DNA of 64,000 bases from Cymbidium sinense (lineage: Eukaryota > Streptophyta > Magnoliopsida > Asparagales > Orchidaceae), in contig CM038220.1 in NCBI GenBank assembly GCA_021442155.1, forward strand, positions 77,301,817 through 77,365,816, read 5' to 3'. The notes under the pieces are model-generated. The model had not been told where the DNA came from. It searched no databases and saw only the letters and a list, made by a program, of their open reading frames with translations. The translations under genes were made by a program, and so were the position numbers. This document shows positions 46,921-59,170 of the stretch, piece after piece (positions within the stretch are counted from its first letter, which is position 1; every line of letters starts with the position of its first letter).

Positions 46921-49250
46921 ATGGCAGTGAGCGGACGGTTACGGAGCGGTCGTCCGGCTCATTACTTTCTTTTCATTCTTGGTCTCGCGACCGTCTTCTT
47001 CGTCTCCGCCGCTGATTCAAGTACTTCCAGCCATCTCCTCCGCCGTCAACAGCTCACTCGCCAACGCTCCGAACGCATCTTATCCTCCCTCGCAGCCGGC
47101 ACTGCTCCTCCTCTCTCTAGCCCGGTAATCAATCTTCTCTCCCTCTCTCGATCGTTACATTAACACTCTTAAATCCATCTCACTTTTCTCCTGAAAATGA
47201 TCAGACGACGCAGACTTCCTCCTCGTCGCAGTCAAGATCCCCGCATATACAGTCATAGATTACGGCGCCGATCCGACTGGGATCGCCGATTCCACGGAGG
47301 CAATTCAGCGGGCTCTTTCCGACGCCTGTGGAACGCCGTATGATCGCCGTCTGATGTCCAAAATCACCGATCTCGGTGGCGCCGAGCTCAACCTCGGGGG
47401 CGGATCGTACCTCATCAGCAGCCCACTTACCCTCCCCTCCAATCCGGTTGGAAATATAAAGGTACAACCACTTCACCAGCCGTCCATCTTTGTCTCTTAC
47501 CACATCCTTGAAAAAAATTAAATTAAATAAACCAAAACTTATAATTGTCCGTTATTAATTTTGTTTTAATAAAAAAACATAGTTTTTACCCGATCTTGCT
47601 TATGCCATGCTTAGATTTCTCTCTTTTTTTAATTAAAATTTACTTAAATAATAGCAAAAATAATTCATTGCTCTTTTTATAAAAATAAATGAAGTTTATT
47701 TTCTGATATTATAAATTAACTTATAAAAGTATTCTCATGTGATTGTTTATCATATGAATAAGAATGACAATATATCAATATTTTATAATTGATAGTAATT
47801 GAGAATACAATTTATAATTTAAAAGCTTTTAATTTAATTGATTACGTATAAGATAATTTACAAATGTAATAATTAATAAAAATAATCTTTGTTTACTGTT
47901 CTTTAAAACTAATAAGAGGCTTATCAGTAAATTTTATTATTATTTAAACGTAAAAATCTATTGAAATCTTGCTTATGTCATATGTCAAATGATAAAAAAA
48001 TAAAATTGTATCACTATTTAATTATAATAATTAAGCCTACATGATTATTCGGTAATTAACTAACCAAAGTAATTGTTAATTAATGAGTTAGTTATGATAC
48101 ATAATGATTAATAAAACTTTTATTTAAAATTATTAAGACTTATTTGTATTTTTGAAATTAATAAAACAGTCGATATTACTGCAACTTGTTTACGTCACCC
48201 TTATCATCCTTGACAACCTTTTTGATCCGTTAGATTCACGGAGGCACGCTGCGAGCCTCCTCCGACTTCCCCGCGGATCGCTACGTAATCGAGCTCGGCT
48301 CCAACTCATCGGAATCCGGTACTTCCAGCTTCAACTTCGAGTTCGTCACCCTCTCCGGCCTCATGATCGACGCGAACTACCGTGGCGGTGGCATCGTCGT
48401 CATAAACTCTCTCCGCACCACCATCGACGGCTGCTACATCGTCCACTTCACCTCCGACGGCATCTACGTCCGCTCCGGCCATGAAACCCTCATCACCAAT
48501 TCATTCATCGGCCAGCAGATCACCGCCGGTGCCGATCCCAACGAGAAACACTTCACCGGCACCGGAATCTGCCTCACAGGCAACGACAATATTGTCACGG
48601 ACGTCGTCATATTCTCCGCCGCCATCGGCATACTCGTCGCCGGCCAAGCCAACATCCTCACCGGCGTTCATTGCTACAACAAGGCGGCAGGTTTTGGCGG
48701 GACGGGGATATATTTGAAACTGCCGGGTCTGACTCAAACACGAATAGTGAACTGTTACTTGGATTACACCAGTATCGTGTCGGAGGACCCGGCTCAGCTT
48801 TACGTGTCGGGGACGTTCTTCTTAGGGGATGCTAATGTGGTGCTCAAATCGGTTCAGGGGGTGATGAAGGGCGTCAATATAGTGGATAACGTCTTCTCCG
48901 GCTTAGGCGGCGGTGTCGATATTGTGCAGTTGGATGAGTCCAGCGGCGCATTTACAGCCGTTGATCAGGTGATGGTGGGGCGGAACGCTGTGGATAAGAT
49001 GCGGGTGAAATCGACGGTAGGAAAGGCATCAGTGCAAGGGAATGGGACTATGTGGACCGTCGATTTCAACCCGGTTCTTTTGTTCCCGAACCGGATCGAT
49101 CAGGTGCACTATTCACTGCTCACCGGTTCGGATTTCCCTAAGCATGCTCTGAGGAGCGTGACGGGCAACCGGGTGGTGATTGAGTCTGACGTGGCGGTGC
49201 AGGCTACCGTTTACGTGCACGTGGAGCAATATGGGGGGATTCTGGCATGA
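46921..49250 (+). CDS. QRT3-like: QUARTET3-like polygalacturonase (pectin lyase fold), 3 exons
   Basis: QRT3 enzymes cut homogalacturonan in the pollen mother cell wall so that microspores separate. Exon 1 is 46921-47124 (68 codons), with a hydrophobic signal peptide (HYFLFILGLATVFFVSA, cleavage likely before ADSS). Exon 2 is 47205-47461, with VIDYGADPTGIADSTEAIQR, the usual start of the Pectate_lyase_3/rhamnogalacturonase fold. Exon 3 is 48234-49250 (338 codons): beta-helix text such as LMIDANYRGGGIVVIN, FTSDGIYVRSGHETLITNSF and TGTGICLTGNDNIVTDVV, to the stop after QYGGILA. Introns are GT-AG; exon 2 to exon 3 joins in frame (NIK/IHGG). The total of about 490 residues fits the family. Odd point: exon 2 is 257 bases, one short of keeping frame with exon 1, and no alternative acceptor in the region repairs this. 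So there is one deleted base between about 47214 and 47256, or a sequence error. Confidence 0.9.
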
Positions 49251-49310
49251 TGAGTCAGAATGTATGCTGTTATATTATAAATTATATTTTTAAATGTACA
49301 AATAACTCAA

Positions 49311-49530
49311 CGCCTCTTAGCTCAGTTGGTGAGCGAGCATGACCAGAAACTCCCGGATCGAGTTCGACTCCTCTCCAAAGCGGAGACGCCTATACTTAAG
49401 GTGAGAAAAATAAATGAGGACCCGATATATGTGGGTAATAAATACTTGAACTTGTGAGATTACAATAATATCTCTAAAATTTGGATGAAGTGTTGGGTGG
49501 ATACCCATTGCAAAAAAAAAAATTACAAAA
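49311..49530 (+). mobile_element. tRNA-derived SINE, full length
   Basis: It starts CGCCTCTTAGCTCAGTTGG, holding a perfect pol III A box (TAGCTCAGTTGG). About 40 bases on comes GAGTTCGACTCC, a B box. The body (AAAATAAATGAGGACCCGAT ... GGGTGGATACCCATTGC) is followed by an A-rich tail (49510-49530). No 7-bp acceptor stem can pair, so it is not a working tRNA gene. It lies 60 bases after the QRT3-like stop codon, in sense orientation, thus in or near the 3' UTR. A clear target duplication is not seen; TACAAA occurs on both sides. Confidence 0.8.
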
Positions 49531-50084
49531 AAATTGTTGCATTATTTTTCTTCTTTTTTTTTTTGCTTTTTTTAATAGAATAAATGAGGAAAGGTGAGCA
49601 ACAAATTTATTTTGGGTGTTTAGTTGCCAATTGGGCTTAAATGTAAAACATCAAGTTCTAGATGTAAAACTCGATGATCAAAGGAGGGAGATATTCCTAA
49701 ATATTCTTATATCTTTAAAATCAATGTAATTTTCTTTTAATAAATGGTTTGATATATAAATGAAGAAGATATGAGACATGAAAAAAATAATATTTTTGGC
49801 TTGTTATATAAATATTGCAACTAAATTATAATAAATTGATAAATATAAATGATGAAACAATACTCTAGATGGGTGCATTAAGAAGATTTAGTAAACCCTA
49901 TTAAAAATCTATAATGACACACATAAAGGCATAAATCGAATCATAGGAAAGATTTTCGTGATAAAATCATGGTGAGTAGTTGAGCGTGATTGTTGTTGTG
50001 GCTCTAAGCAAGATTGAAATAAATTATTCAGTGTTCTAATATAGTATGAAAGTTTCATCAATGAAATATCTTACAACTATATAA

Positions 50085-50147
<63 letters not shown>

Positions 50148-50677
50148 TCTTCTAAATTTGATATAATATTTTAAACATTTTTTTCTTTAAATTCTATTGA
50201 TTTCACCAATGCATGGCTCAAATGAGATATTTAAAATCAAAGAAAAAAAATTTCTCTCTTTTTTAAGAGAATCAAATTAATCAAATTTCTCTTGAGAATT
50301 AAGTTTGATAGTTCAAATAATAGAACAATACTACAACAAGATTGAAATTTGGTTTATAGTGCATTACTATTTAGGAGAATGGAGTTTTTGACATAATGTC
50401 GACTATTGAGTAGATAAGTTTTAATATTAGCTAATAAGTGGATGTGAAATTGCTCAAGTATGGGGGTAGATTATTAAAACGTTTGTGAAAATACTAGATG
50501 ATGATCTCCACATTTTATTATCAATTGTTGGTTGCTATATCATCCTTTGAAATATTTGATTATGAAAGATGAACTCTTAGTTAGATGTAAACCACATATG
50601 CTCTACTAAAGATAAAGTGATTTTTTGTAGGTTTGATATTATAGAAGAAAATCTATAATAGGAGTGAATTTGTGTGC
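49531..50677. other. AT-rich DNA, no gene seen
   Basis: Contains a (TA)n run at 50087-50145. No other recognisable element. Confidence 0.5.
50087..50145. repeat. (TA)n microsatellite
   Basis: An uninterrupted AT dinucleotide run. Confidence 0.95.
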
Positions 50678-50682
50678 ATTTT

Positions 50683-51445
50683 TGATATGACGCCTAAAAT
50701 ACTACTAGTCGAAGCATGAATCTTGATGTTAAAAGCAAGCTGACCCGAAGTTGAAACTGACCGAGATCAAATACTTAAAATATCATTGGAAACTTTGGGA
50801 TATCAGTTAAATGCCTAAATAGCTCTCAAACATGGAGTGTTTATAGTCAAATCGAGCGTCTCGACGAGCCGGATCTAACGAGCCTAAAATCTCCTAATTC
50901 TGACTTCATTTGAACATTCAAATATGCAAAATACATCATATGATCAAGGGATTCATCACGAGTCGTCCAGATGGAGAGGAGTGGTTGGTTACATGTATTT
51001 ACTGAGGCGTCCTCTCTATAAATAGCCCCGTTTCTATGAGGGAATAGAGAGGAGAAAGCTCTAAAGATCCTCAATCGTCGCACTCGGCGGTCGCCAACCG
51101 TCACCGTCACCGTGATCCCGCCGTCTTCAACCACATTGCGTCATCATCCGTCTATCGTCGGTCATCGTCGTCAACATCGTCGTCAACATCATCATCATCG
51201 TTGTCATTATCAAGTCGTCCCATCTTATTTGTTGTCCCTCATATCTGATTATGTAATCCGGTATCGGGAAGATCTTGTACTCGAAATAGATACATAGTGG
51301 AAGCTTTTACTTAGGCTAGCGCGTGGTTTTCCTCTTTTGAGATTTTCCATAAAATTCGTTTTATTGTTCACTCTTTAAATATGCGTATTGTGTCTTTGGA
51401 TTTGTAAGTTAAAGGAACTTTACTCTACCTGGTTTTCTAGCAACA
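50683..51445 (+). mobile_element. Solo LTR of the array-type retroelement family, copy F (763 bp)
   Basis: It starts TGATATGACGCCTAAAATAC and ends GGTTTTCTAGCAACA. It is flanked by ATTTT on both sides (50678-50682 and 51446-51450), a perfect 5-bp target duplication. The TATA box CTATAAATAG is at 51016-51025. Its centre is not the 25-bp array but a short CGTCGTCAACATCGTCGTCA-type block (about 51080-51215). Confidence 0.92.
51016..51025 (+). promoter_or_regulatory. TATA box of solo LTR F
   Basis: CTATAAATAG, identical to the box in both LTRs of element 1. It could still start transcription toward downstream DNA, but nothing recognisable follows within 1 kb. Confidence 0.55.
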
Positions 51446-51450
51446 ATTTT

Positions 51451-51958
51451 AATTATCAATTATTGTCTAAAAACTAATTTAATATTTTCTACACAATTCA
51501 TAGATAGTATAAATATACATTTAATCAAAAATTCTTTCTCGTGATTATGTTATGTCTTTCATTTTTGTGTATTTGATATACAACCTTTGATAGATCCTTA
51601 TGGTATAAAATTAGGGTTCATGATTATACTTCTTCAATTGACTATTGTTATCTTAAGGCACTAATATTATTGGAAATAGTGATGGAACCTTCTTCTTATC
51701 CTTCTCTATCTTCCTCGACACCTCTTATGACGAATACTCTGCTCATCCCTCCTCTATTAAGATTATTGTTCATGTCATTCAATCTTTAGATAATGGATTC
51801 ATGGAAGCTTCTTTAGGTTCATTAATCTTTAAATCATTCTCAAAAACTTATTTTAGTATCTATGATCCCAAGTTCTTTAAAGGAAATCCTTATATAAGTT
51901 TCACTAACAACAAAATTAAGATTATATAGCAATCTATTTGAATTTGCATTATTAGGCT

Positions 51959-52008
<50 letters not shown>

Positions 52009-52941
52009 TAAAGTTAGATGGGTGAGTAAGTTCATCTTTGTATTTTTTTTCCTTCTCCCTACAATAAATTAGATTATTAGCAATAAAAAAATTAAACATC
52101 TCAACAAGTTAATAATATAGTACTTTTAGTAATCAAATATAAAGTGGACATGCAAATTTTCATGAAACACAATATTGGTGACCCAAAATTTAGCGACTAT
52201 TTAATTTTGTCTTTAATAATTGATAAGTAGATGTTTACTTATATAGCACATCTAACTAACCACTAAAATTTTATCAACTAACTTTGTTCACTAAAAGAAT
52301 GAAGCAGATTCATTTGATAATTAGTTTTGTCTATAATAATAATGCCACATAAAAAATTCATTAGTATAAAAAAAAATTGATCATTAATATAAATAACTTT
52401 AATGACCTATTTTCTTGATGATTATAATTTAATAAAAAAAAAATTTTGGCCACAAAAAATATTAATGATTAGATTAATATAATACATTAATTATTATGAA
52501 TTTTTTTATTAATATTCACATTAGTAACTAAATTTGTAATTTTTAACAACTAACTTGTATGGTCAATATTTTTCTATTACGTGTTTCTTCGAGTTTAAGC
52601 ATATTCCAATTAGAGTTGAACTAGTGAATGATTACACAAGATAATTAAGGAAGAAAATGATTTTAGTAAGAAGTTGTCTTTTGATGATGATTTATTATAT
52701 TATTATCCTATAAAATGTATGGTGATAATAAAACTCTTATTTTATTGTGCACCTAAACTTCAAATAAATCTTATATTAATGAGCTTACTCAATATGATGT
52801 GTAGAAGGCAATGACATACATGGATAATACATACAAGGCAATCAAAGATACTTCATTTTTCTAATGCAAATTATTATAAATATTTTAATAATAATATTAT
52901 TGCCATCTAGACTATTAGAGTTGGCTCAATCAACTAATCAC
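51451..52941. other. Stretch without a recognised gene
   Basis: A (CT)n run at 51961-52004. A weakly open region near 51680-51950 has no domain that I recognise. The part near 52190-52560 has phrases like AAATTTAGCGACTATTTAAT that recall subterminal repeats of CACTA elements, but I found no CACTA ends. Confidence 0.4.
51961..52004. repeat. (CT)n microsatellite
   Basis: A pure CT run of 44 bases. Confidence 0.95.
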
Positions 52942-52949
52942 ATCCTAAG

Positions 52950-53388
52950 TAGGGGTGTAAAGCAGTAGAACTTGAGCCACGAACAAAACTCTTATTCGTG
53001 TTCTCGTTTTATTATTCGTGTTTGAAATAATTTCAATTTCATTGTTAGGTGTTCGTTTGAAAATCGCTTTGTTAGTGTTGAAATTGGCTCAATGATAATC
53101 AGAAAAATCTATGAAGGAGGATTGAGCGCAATCTTTTGCATAACAAAAATTAACCATCGTATCTTGTATTTGTGATAAGTAATTGTGTTAATATGTATAT
53201 ATAATAATAATAATAATAATAATAGTAATAAGAATAATAATAATAATAATATAATTTTTTATTTATTTAAATTAACGATCGAACAAATGATTGTTGTATT
53301 ATTATATCGAGCTTGAAATAATCGTTTGTTCATTTCGTTTAATTCTGAAAGTAAAACATGATGACAACGAGTTCTTTTGATAGCCCTA
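52950..53388. mobile_element. hAT element, copy 3 (439 bp), perfect 8-bp target duplication
   Basis: It starts TAGGGGTGTAAAGCAG and ends TTTTGATAGCCCTA. It is flanked by ATCCTAAG on both sides (52942-52949 and 53389-53396), an exact 8-bp duplication, which places the family in the hAT superfamily. The interior keeps the order of copy 1, including the (AAT)n run. No transposase. Confidence 0.92.
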
Positions 53389-53396
53389 ATCCTAAG

Positions 53397-54354
53397 GTGA
53401 GATAAACCAATAGTTCTTTAATTTGTAATATTTAATTTACCGACCATATTTGATAATATTAAAAAAGATTTTTTATATTCATTCTTTTTGAGGTAATTTT
53501 TATTTTTAATGTGTACCCTCTCCTCTTTCACTTCTAAGAAAAGGATGACAGAAAGCTGATTCCACTAATCCTATTGTTAATGTTCTAATCACTCCTATTT
53601 ACTTTCGAAAATAATATTGTTAGGAGATTATTATTATTATTATGGCTAATATAGATCTAGTAATAGTTGCAAATCAAGATTTATTTTTTTGTTAAGAGAA
53701 TAGCTATTGACTACTACAAGGATCTTTGATTCTTGAATTGATTTGGATTATAATGATGACCTAAAAGATTTTTAATATAAACTAAATAAATTAATGAAGA
53801 AGTCGTCCTCTAAACTCCATTTATGTCCTCCTTATTATTATTCTCATTAATTTTGTTCTTCTCTTAGGAATCATTTATCTTCAATTGCGTGAATTTATTA
53901 TCATTAACATTTCTTCTTTCTTTTCTTTTAATCCCTTTATGAATTACTCTCTTATGGTCCTTTCACTACAAAGTAATATCTATAGTGCCTTTATTTTATT
54001 CTTCTTATTGGTTTTGTTCATGAGCTAATGCTTTTTTTATTAGGTTTAGAGGGAACTCTATGGTCACATTTTTCATATCAAGTGGTCTAAAATAGTATAT
54101 TTTTGGGTTTGTTTTATTAGTTATTTTTCAATCCAAAAAGAATACTGATCCAAATGGTCACATATAGCTTCACTTAATCCATTATTATTATTATTTGATC
54201 AAATGTTCTTATGATATCAATTTGCCCCTTGTTATGTATCCAAATGTCAAATTTGTTAGTAGTTAGTATTGGATGGATCTAACCAATAACAGAATAAGGT
54301 TTAGGTATATAGTCAAAATATAATATTTTCTTTGAGAAAAAGTGGAGGGTTGTG
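53397..54354. other. AT-rich DNA, no gene seen
   Basis: Short ATT runs near 53628-53645 and 54180-54200. No recognisable element. Confidence 0.5.
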
Positions 54355-54454
54355 TTAGGTAGTCGACAGCCAGCATAAAATTTGTCAAAATAATCATTGT
54401 CGACCCCACCTAGTGGGATTAAGGCTTATTGTTGTTGTTGTTGTTGTTGTTGTT
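54355..54454 (+). mobile_element. SINE 3' end with (TTG)n tail
   Basis: GTCGACCCCACCTAGTGGGA followed by TTAAGGCTTATTGTTGTTG and further TTG units to about 54454. This phrase and its TTG tail are the hallmark 3' end of the widespread Au-type plant SINEs. The 5' tRNA-like part cannot be recognised upstream, so the copy is truncated or worn. Confidence 0.65.
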
Positions 54455-56986
54455 TGAGAAAATATATTTGAGCTCATTAAATTAGAACTTTAAAATATTC
54501 TTTTGTTAAGAGCTGCAAATGATTCGAGCATTCGACAAGTTTCTCGTGACTAGGAAGGATTAGAACTTGTTCACGATCGTTTGATTAACTAATCGAGCGA
54601 GCTTGAACACTTGTAAATCTTTCGATCATTAAATCAACAATGAGAACAGCATTTTTGTTAATTTATGTTTATGAATAATATCATTTGAAGTTTGTCAATA
54701 AATTCATTAAGAACTATAAGAAGCTTATTTGAGGTTCAATTAAGATTTATTTGTGAACATTAGGATTTAAATTTTCACTTTTTATGCTTAATAAGCTTTA
54801 AATGATACAGCTCCTATATATTTTTAACAAATTGCTTGCAAACAAACTCGATTATAGCCATTTATCTCTCTTAAAAATTATTTTGCTATATATTTTCATC
54901 CTAACATATAAATTTATCTCTCGTGAAAACAGAGACTAATTCCGCTCCTACATACACACACACAGATATATATGTAGTCATAGAATAACTTCCTACTTCT
55001 CATTTTGATTTAATTTATACAAATTTATTGCTTCTAAATATTTATAATTTGTCATTTTATCTAGTGGTCAAAAGCTTTGTGTGCTTCTCATTCATCCCAA
55101 GTTCAGAATTTTTTTATTGAAATCCAAAAATCTATTTGAGAAATAGCAATTCATTCAACCATTGTTTGAGTTAACACATATATGAGACTCCTATTTACAA
55201 TAATCAAACTTGTAAGAAATTACCCTTAAATCAATTATAGAAAACATAACAGAGGAGCCACACTCGATGAAGAGTTGCAGAACTCGGTCACACCAGGCTC
55301 GACCAACAGACAGCTAGAAAGGACAAATGAAGAAGATTAAAACCTACTATAGAATGTCTCCTAGTAATTAATAGTCATTTAAGTAGAAAAACTCCTCAAC
55401 GGAAGCCATTATAACTGTTTGACAAAGAGCTCTACAAGAAACGCAAAACTCAGGTTTGGTTTAAACTTTTCTGATTCAAAGGCGATTTAAGTATTCTTGA
55501 AAAGTATTTCACTTTTTGAAAAGTAAAAAAGCGAACTTTCTGAGATGGGCTAAAAGCAGCATTCAATTGACGGTATCAAAATTAAAAATTCACTCTCCAA
55601 AAAAAAGCCCTCCCAAAGAAGCCTCAATCAACATAATCCAGGGAAAGACCCAGTCAATAAACTACTTAATAGAGAGCTCAATAATAGAGACACGTGATCC
55701 GGTGAACAGAGACATGAACGGAAAATACCACAGGAATTGAGAGAGAGAGAGAGACGGGGGGATGGGTTGGGGTTTTGATGAATAAATGGACAAGAAGCCT
55801 TAGACATGAGAATGAGTGTTAGAAAAAAGCAGAGGATAAAAAAAAAATTTCCATCTCCTATAAAAGAATTTATAAAAATCAATGGAAAATTTATATGTGA
55901 TTCCACCCCTGCCCACCACCAAGTTATTATATGTTCTTGTACTCCGACTCCATTACCCTAAGGGAGCCGCTCATCTCTTATAGAAAGATATAGCAAATAA
56001 TGAAGCTTACTTAAGCTTACGCCAAATAACGCGCATGCATCAAGAGATCAAATAATCCACAAGAACTCAAACTTTTCTTTTTAAATTTTGCACAGTTCAA
56101 AAGTTCAAACCATGGGGAGGTTAGACACCTATTCAACCAAAAGCATAAAACTTAGGCACATAAGCATTAAAGATTCCAATCTAACCTAGTTAGTAAAGAG
56201 AGAACTCAAGCTACTAAAAATGCAATAAAGGAACTCATTTTCATTGAGTGATACAAATACAAATAGGATGATTGGATGCAAGCCATTGATGATGATAACA
56301 ATACTTAAGAGAAAATTTGACTTTATATGCCTCATAATAGGCATAATTAAGAAAATATTACTACTATTTATTTTCTTAAATGAATATTCATGAAAATTTG
56401 TTTTGGACCAAAATATATCGAAGAGCGTGTTTTAAAACCTATTAAACATGCGTTCGTGCATTCAAACCATGCACAAATCATGATCGAACATATTCTAACT
56501 TGATTTGAACAATGTTCAAATTTTGTTTGAATAGTACAAATATGACTTAAATCATGTTCGCACAACAATGCATTGTATGCTAACCAAATATTTTTTAAAG
56601 GTGGATCAAGTGTCAACATTCTTATGTTGTACGGAGGATAATTGAGGCTAGATATTTTCTGAAAAATTAGAGTAAAAGATAGATGGTACAAAGAAATATT
56701 AATCCTCAAACATCATAGATCTTATATTCAAATTAATAGATATTAATAAAAACCAATTTAAATTGAATTACAAATGATGTACCATTTCAGGCAAGTACAA
56801 TCCACAATTTTAATTCCTTCAGCAGAGCTAATAATATATTATGATTTTTTTTTGGGAATAGGATACCCAAATTTATTAATAGATGTTGTTGACAAACAAA
56901 TTAGATGACAATAATTACATGGATGATTCGATATAAAGCATCCATTGGAGATTACAAACTACTTAACAATTGATCTGAAAGTCCAA
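54455..56986. other. AT-rich DNA, no gene seen
   Basis: The longest frames are about 74-113 codons (for example 56709-56368, minus) without any domain. A GA run at about 55738-55754. Nothing else is supportable. Confidence 0.45.
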
Positions 56987-57682
56987 AGTTTAAAATTGCG
57001 AACCAGTATTGAGGTGTATTTTCATTCATGAGATGAGGCTTAAGCCTTAAAAGCGTTTTGAGATATAAACCTCAAAATCAATAAATTATATAAAATAAAA
57101 AATTGTACACACATCAAAGTATAAAGCAATAAGTATCTTAACTTCTTAACATATTACAATAACATCTTAATATTGTAAGAGGTAATAAATTATGCAAAAT
57201 TTTAAGTAACATATTAATATCTTGACATCAAATCTTGAAATAATAGTGTTATACTAATATCAAAATAACATAATATATCAAAGTAAAAACTAATGATATA
57301 ACAATTTAAAAAAAGTTTAAAATAATAAATTTTTCTTCCCTCCAATAATCTAATATCTAAGTAAGAATATCACAAGGATGGTAGTAGTGATGACTAGCAT
57401 TGTGCATAAGCGGAGAGAACACAAAAGGAGAGGCGTTTAACAAATATCTATCTTCAGATTGGATACGTATTTGTTAAGGTGTGTGTGTTATTTTGATAAT
57501 TAAAACTTATATTAGATTTTTTTTAAAAACCTAAATCTAAAAGTGCATGCCTCACAAAGCCTAAGGCGAGGCTCTCCTTGAGACGTAAGTCTCACATAAC
57601 ACCTCATTGCACTTTTTTCAAAAAAATGTTGAGGCTGCCAGGCTGGCTTTAAGGTAAGTTTTTTATTGTGCAATTTTAAACA
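56987..57682. mobile_element. DNA transposon related to the one at 34621-35512, hAT-like
   Basis: The left end AGTTTAAAATTGCG and the right end read inward TGTTTAAAATTGCACAAT match each other and the ends of the element at 34621-35512. Subterminal GAGGC/GCCTC motifs are present (CCTAAGGCGAGGCTCTCC near 57558). The flanking 8-mers AAGTCCAA and AGGCCCGA agree at 5 of 8, all differences being transitions. No transposase frame. Confidence 0.6.
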
Positions 57683-58549
57683 AGGCCCGAAACTAGTGAA
57701 CTTGTGTGATCTTATGATTTTTTTTCCCACACAAGTCCATGATTTAGAATTTTATTATGGTGTAGGCAGAATTCGAAATGAAGACCTTACAACAACTTCC
57801 AAGGCCCTTACTAACCGAACTAATTGGCACCCACAAGCATGGTATTTTGATTCTTCATATACCTTGTGGTTGAAAGTCATAATTCAAGATATAAAAAACA
57901 CATGAATAACTCCTTATAATGGCTCATGCCTAAAGGGACCTCCAATTTAATGATTGTTGACATAATGACCTCATACTTGAGTTTGTCCAAAATTTATTTG
58001 AAAGTTGATAACTTTTAAGAGCAAAGAAGAGTTAAGGAGAATATTAAATCTATACACAATAAAAAAAACTTCTAATTCAAGGTAATAAAAATGAGGTAAA
58101 GAAGCATGGCATATACATTACAATTTAGAAATATGATAATGAAACTTGCAAGCTATGAAATTGATAAACTCAAATATATTTGAAATTACGAGCCCTGAAT
58201 CAAAACATACTTGCATTTTGAATGTTAGATAGAAATATTTCCAATTAGTTAAACTATGGCTCATTTGATATATAATCAAAGAGAAGTATAGAATCTAATT
58301 CTAATTTGAAGTCAAATACAATCCTAGCAAACGAGAAGAGAGACTACGACATTGATTTATCTTAAAAGAAGACTCGCGCTATCGTGAGAGAGCTATCACT
58401 TATGTAAGAAGGTTTGCCAAAGTATGTTTTCATAAGATATCATCTTATTTGGTTATACTGTACAAAAAAATTCAAAAATAAATGTTGATATTCAATTTGA
58501 CAATGAAAAATATTTCATGTATATTTACTTCTCTTTGGGCATTTGTATT
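57683..58549. other. AT-rich DNA, no gene seen
   Basis: No domain-bearing frame and no transposon ends recognised. Confidence 0.45.
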
Positions 58550-59170
58550 TAATGCTTCAAAAGGGAATGCAGCCCAATGTTAGTGTTGATAGAATATTTT
58601 TTAATGCACAAAATGGAGCATTTTGTTCATAGCAGTGTTGCAAGATGCCAATATTTAGAGTTATTCAATAGCATTTGTTGTGGTTGACTTAGAATATAAT
58701 GATTTGTTAATGTATTTCATGACCAGACATAATGACTTAATAGGTACATTGAAAATTTTGGTGTTCGCCTTTGATAAGTATATAATACCACAAATACTTT
58801 ATCGATCATTTTTTCAAAGGTACAACATGGAGATTGCACTCAACATATTGCAATGAATTTCACAACAAAGTTCAAAATTGTAATAAAAAATATCACTTGG
58901 CTTCTAGAACTTATAGAAGAATTAAGTTTTATAGGCACTTTGATAAAATATGCATTAAGAATCTAATCCTAACTATATATCTAAAAAATAAAGTTGACTT
59001 TGGGTGGCGGCTCATACTTTCTTTTCTAAAAATTGATATAATTTGATGGCAACTAGTGTTTCAAAGAGCTTGAATAATATTAACAAGAGTATACGGTTAT
59101 ATCCAGTGACTTTTATTGAAAATTTTAGGCATACAATATATAAATAATTCTTTAATAAACACACCATTGC
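58550..59170 (+). pseudogene. Mutator-like (MULE) transposase relic
   Basis: Plus-strand fragments in several frames fit the later part of plant MULE transposases in order: YSIAFVVVDLEYNDLL (about 58665), RHNDLIGTLK, a frame 58834-59046 with HLASRTYRRIKFYRHFDKIC (the family's KAARAY..F..M..I pattern), then YDLMATSVSKSLNNINKSIR and LYPVTFIENFR (about 59035-59120), the counterpart of the T.N.AES.N..+KEAR..P+T segment. Frame changes and stops abound; the DDE residues cannot be placed with confidence. Confidence 0.55.

Noticed and set aside
48152..48737. Frames overlapping exon 3 of the QRT3-like gene on both strands
   Set aside because: They are shadows of the real exon in other frames; only the frame joined from NIK to IHGG carries the family motifs.
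49311..49383. A tRNA gene
   Set aside because: A and B boxes are present, but the ends cannot pair as an acceptor stem and the sequence continues into a SINE body with a poly(A) tail.
52190..52560. A CACTA element
   Set aside because: Some phrases resemble CACTA subterminal repeats, but no CACTA ends or 3-bp duplication could be found.
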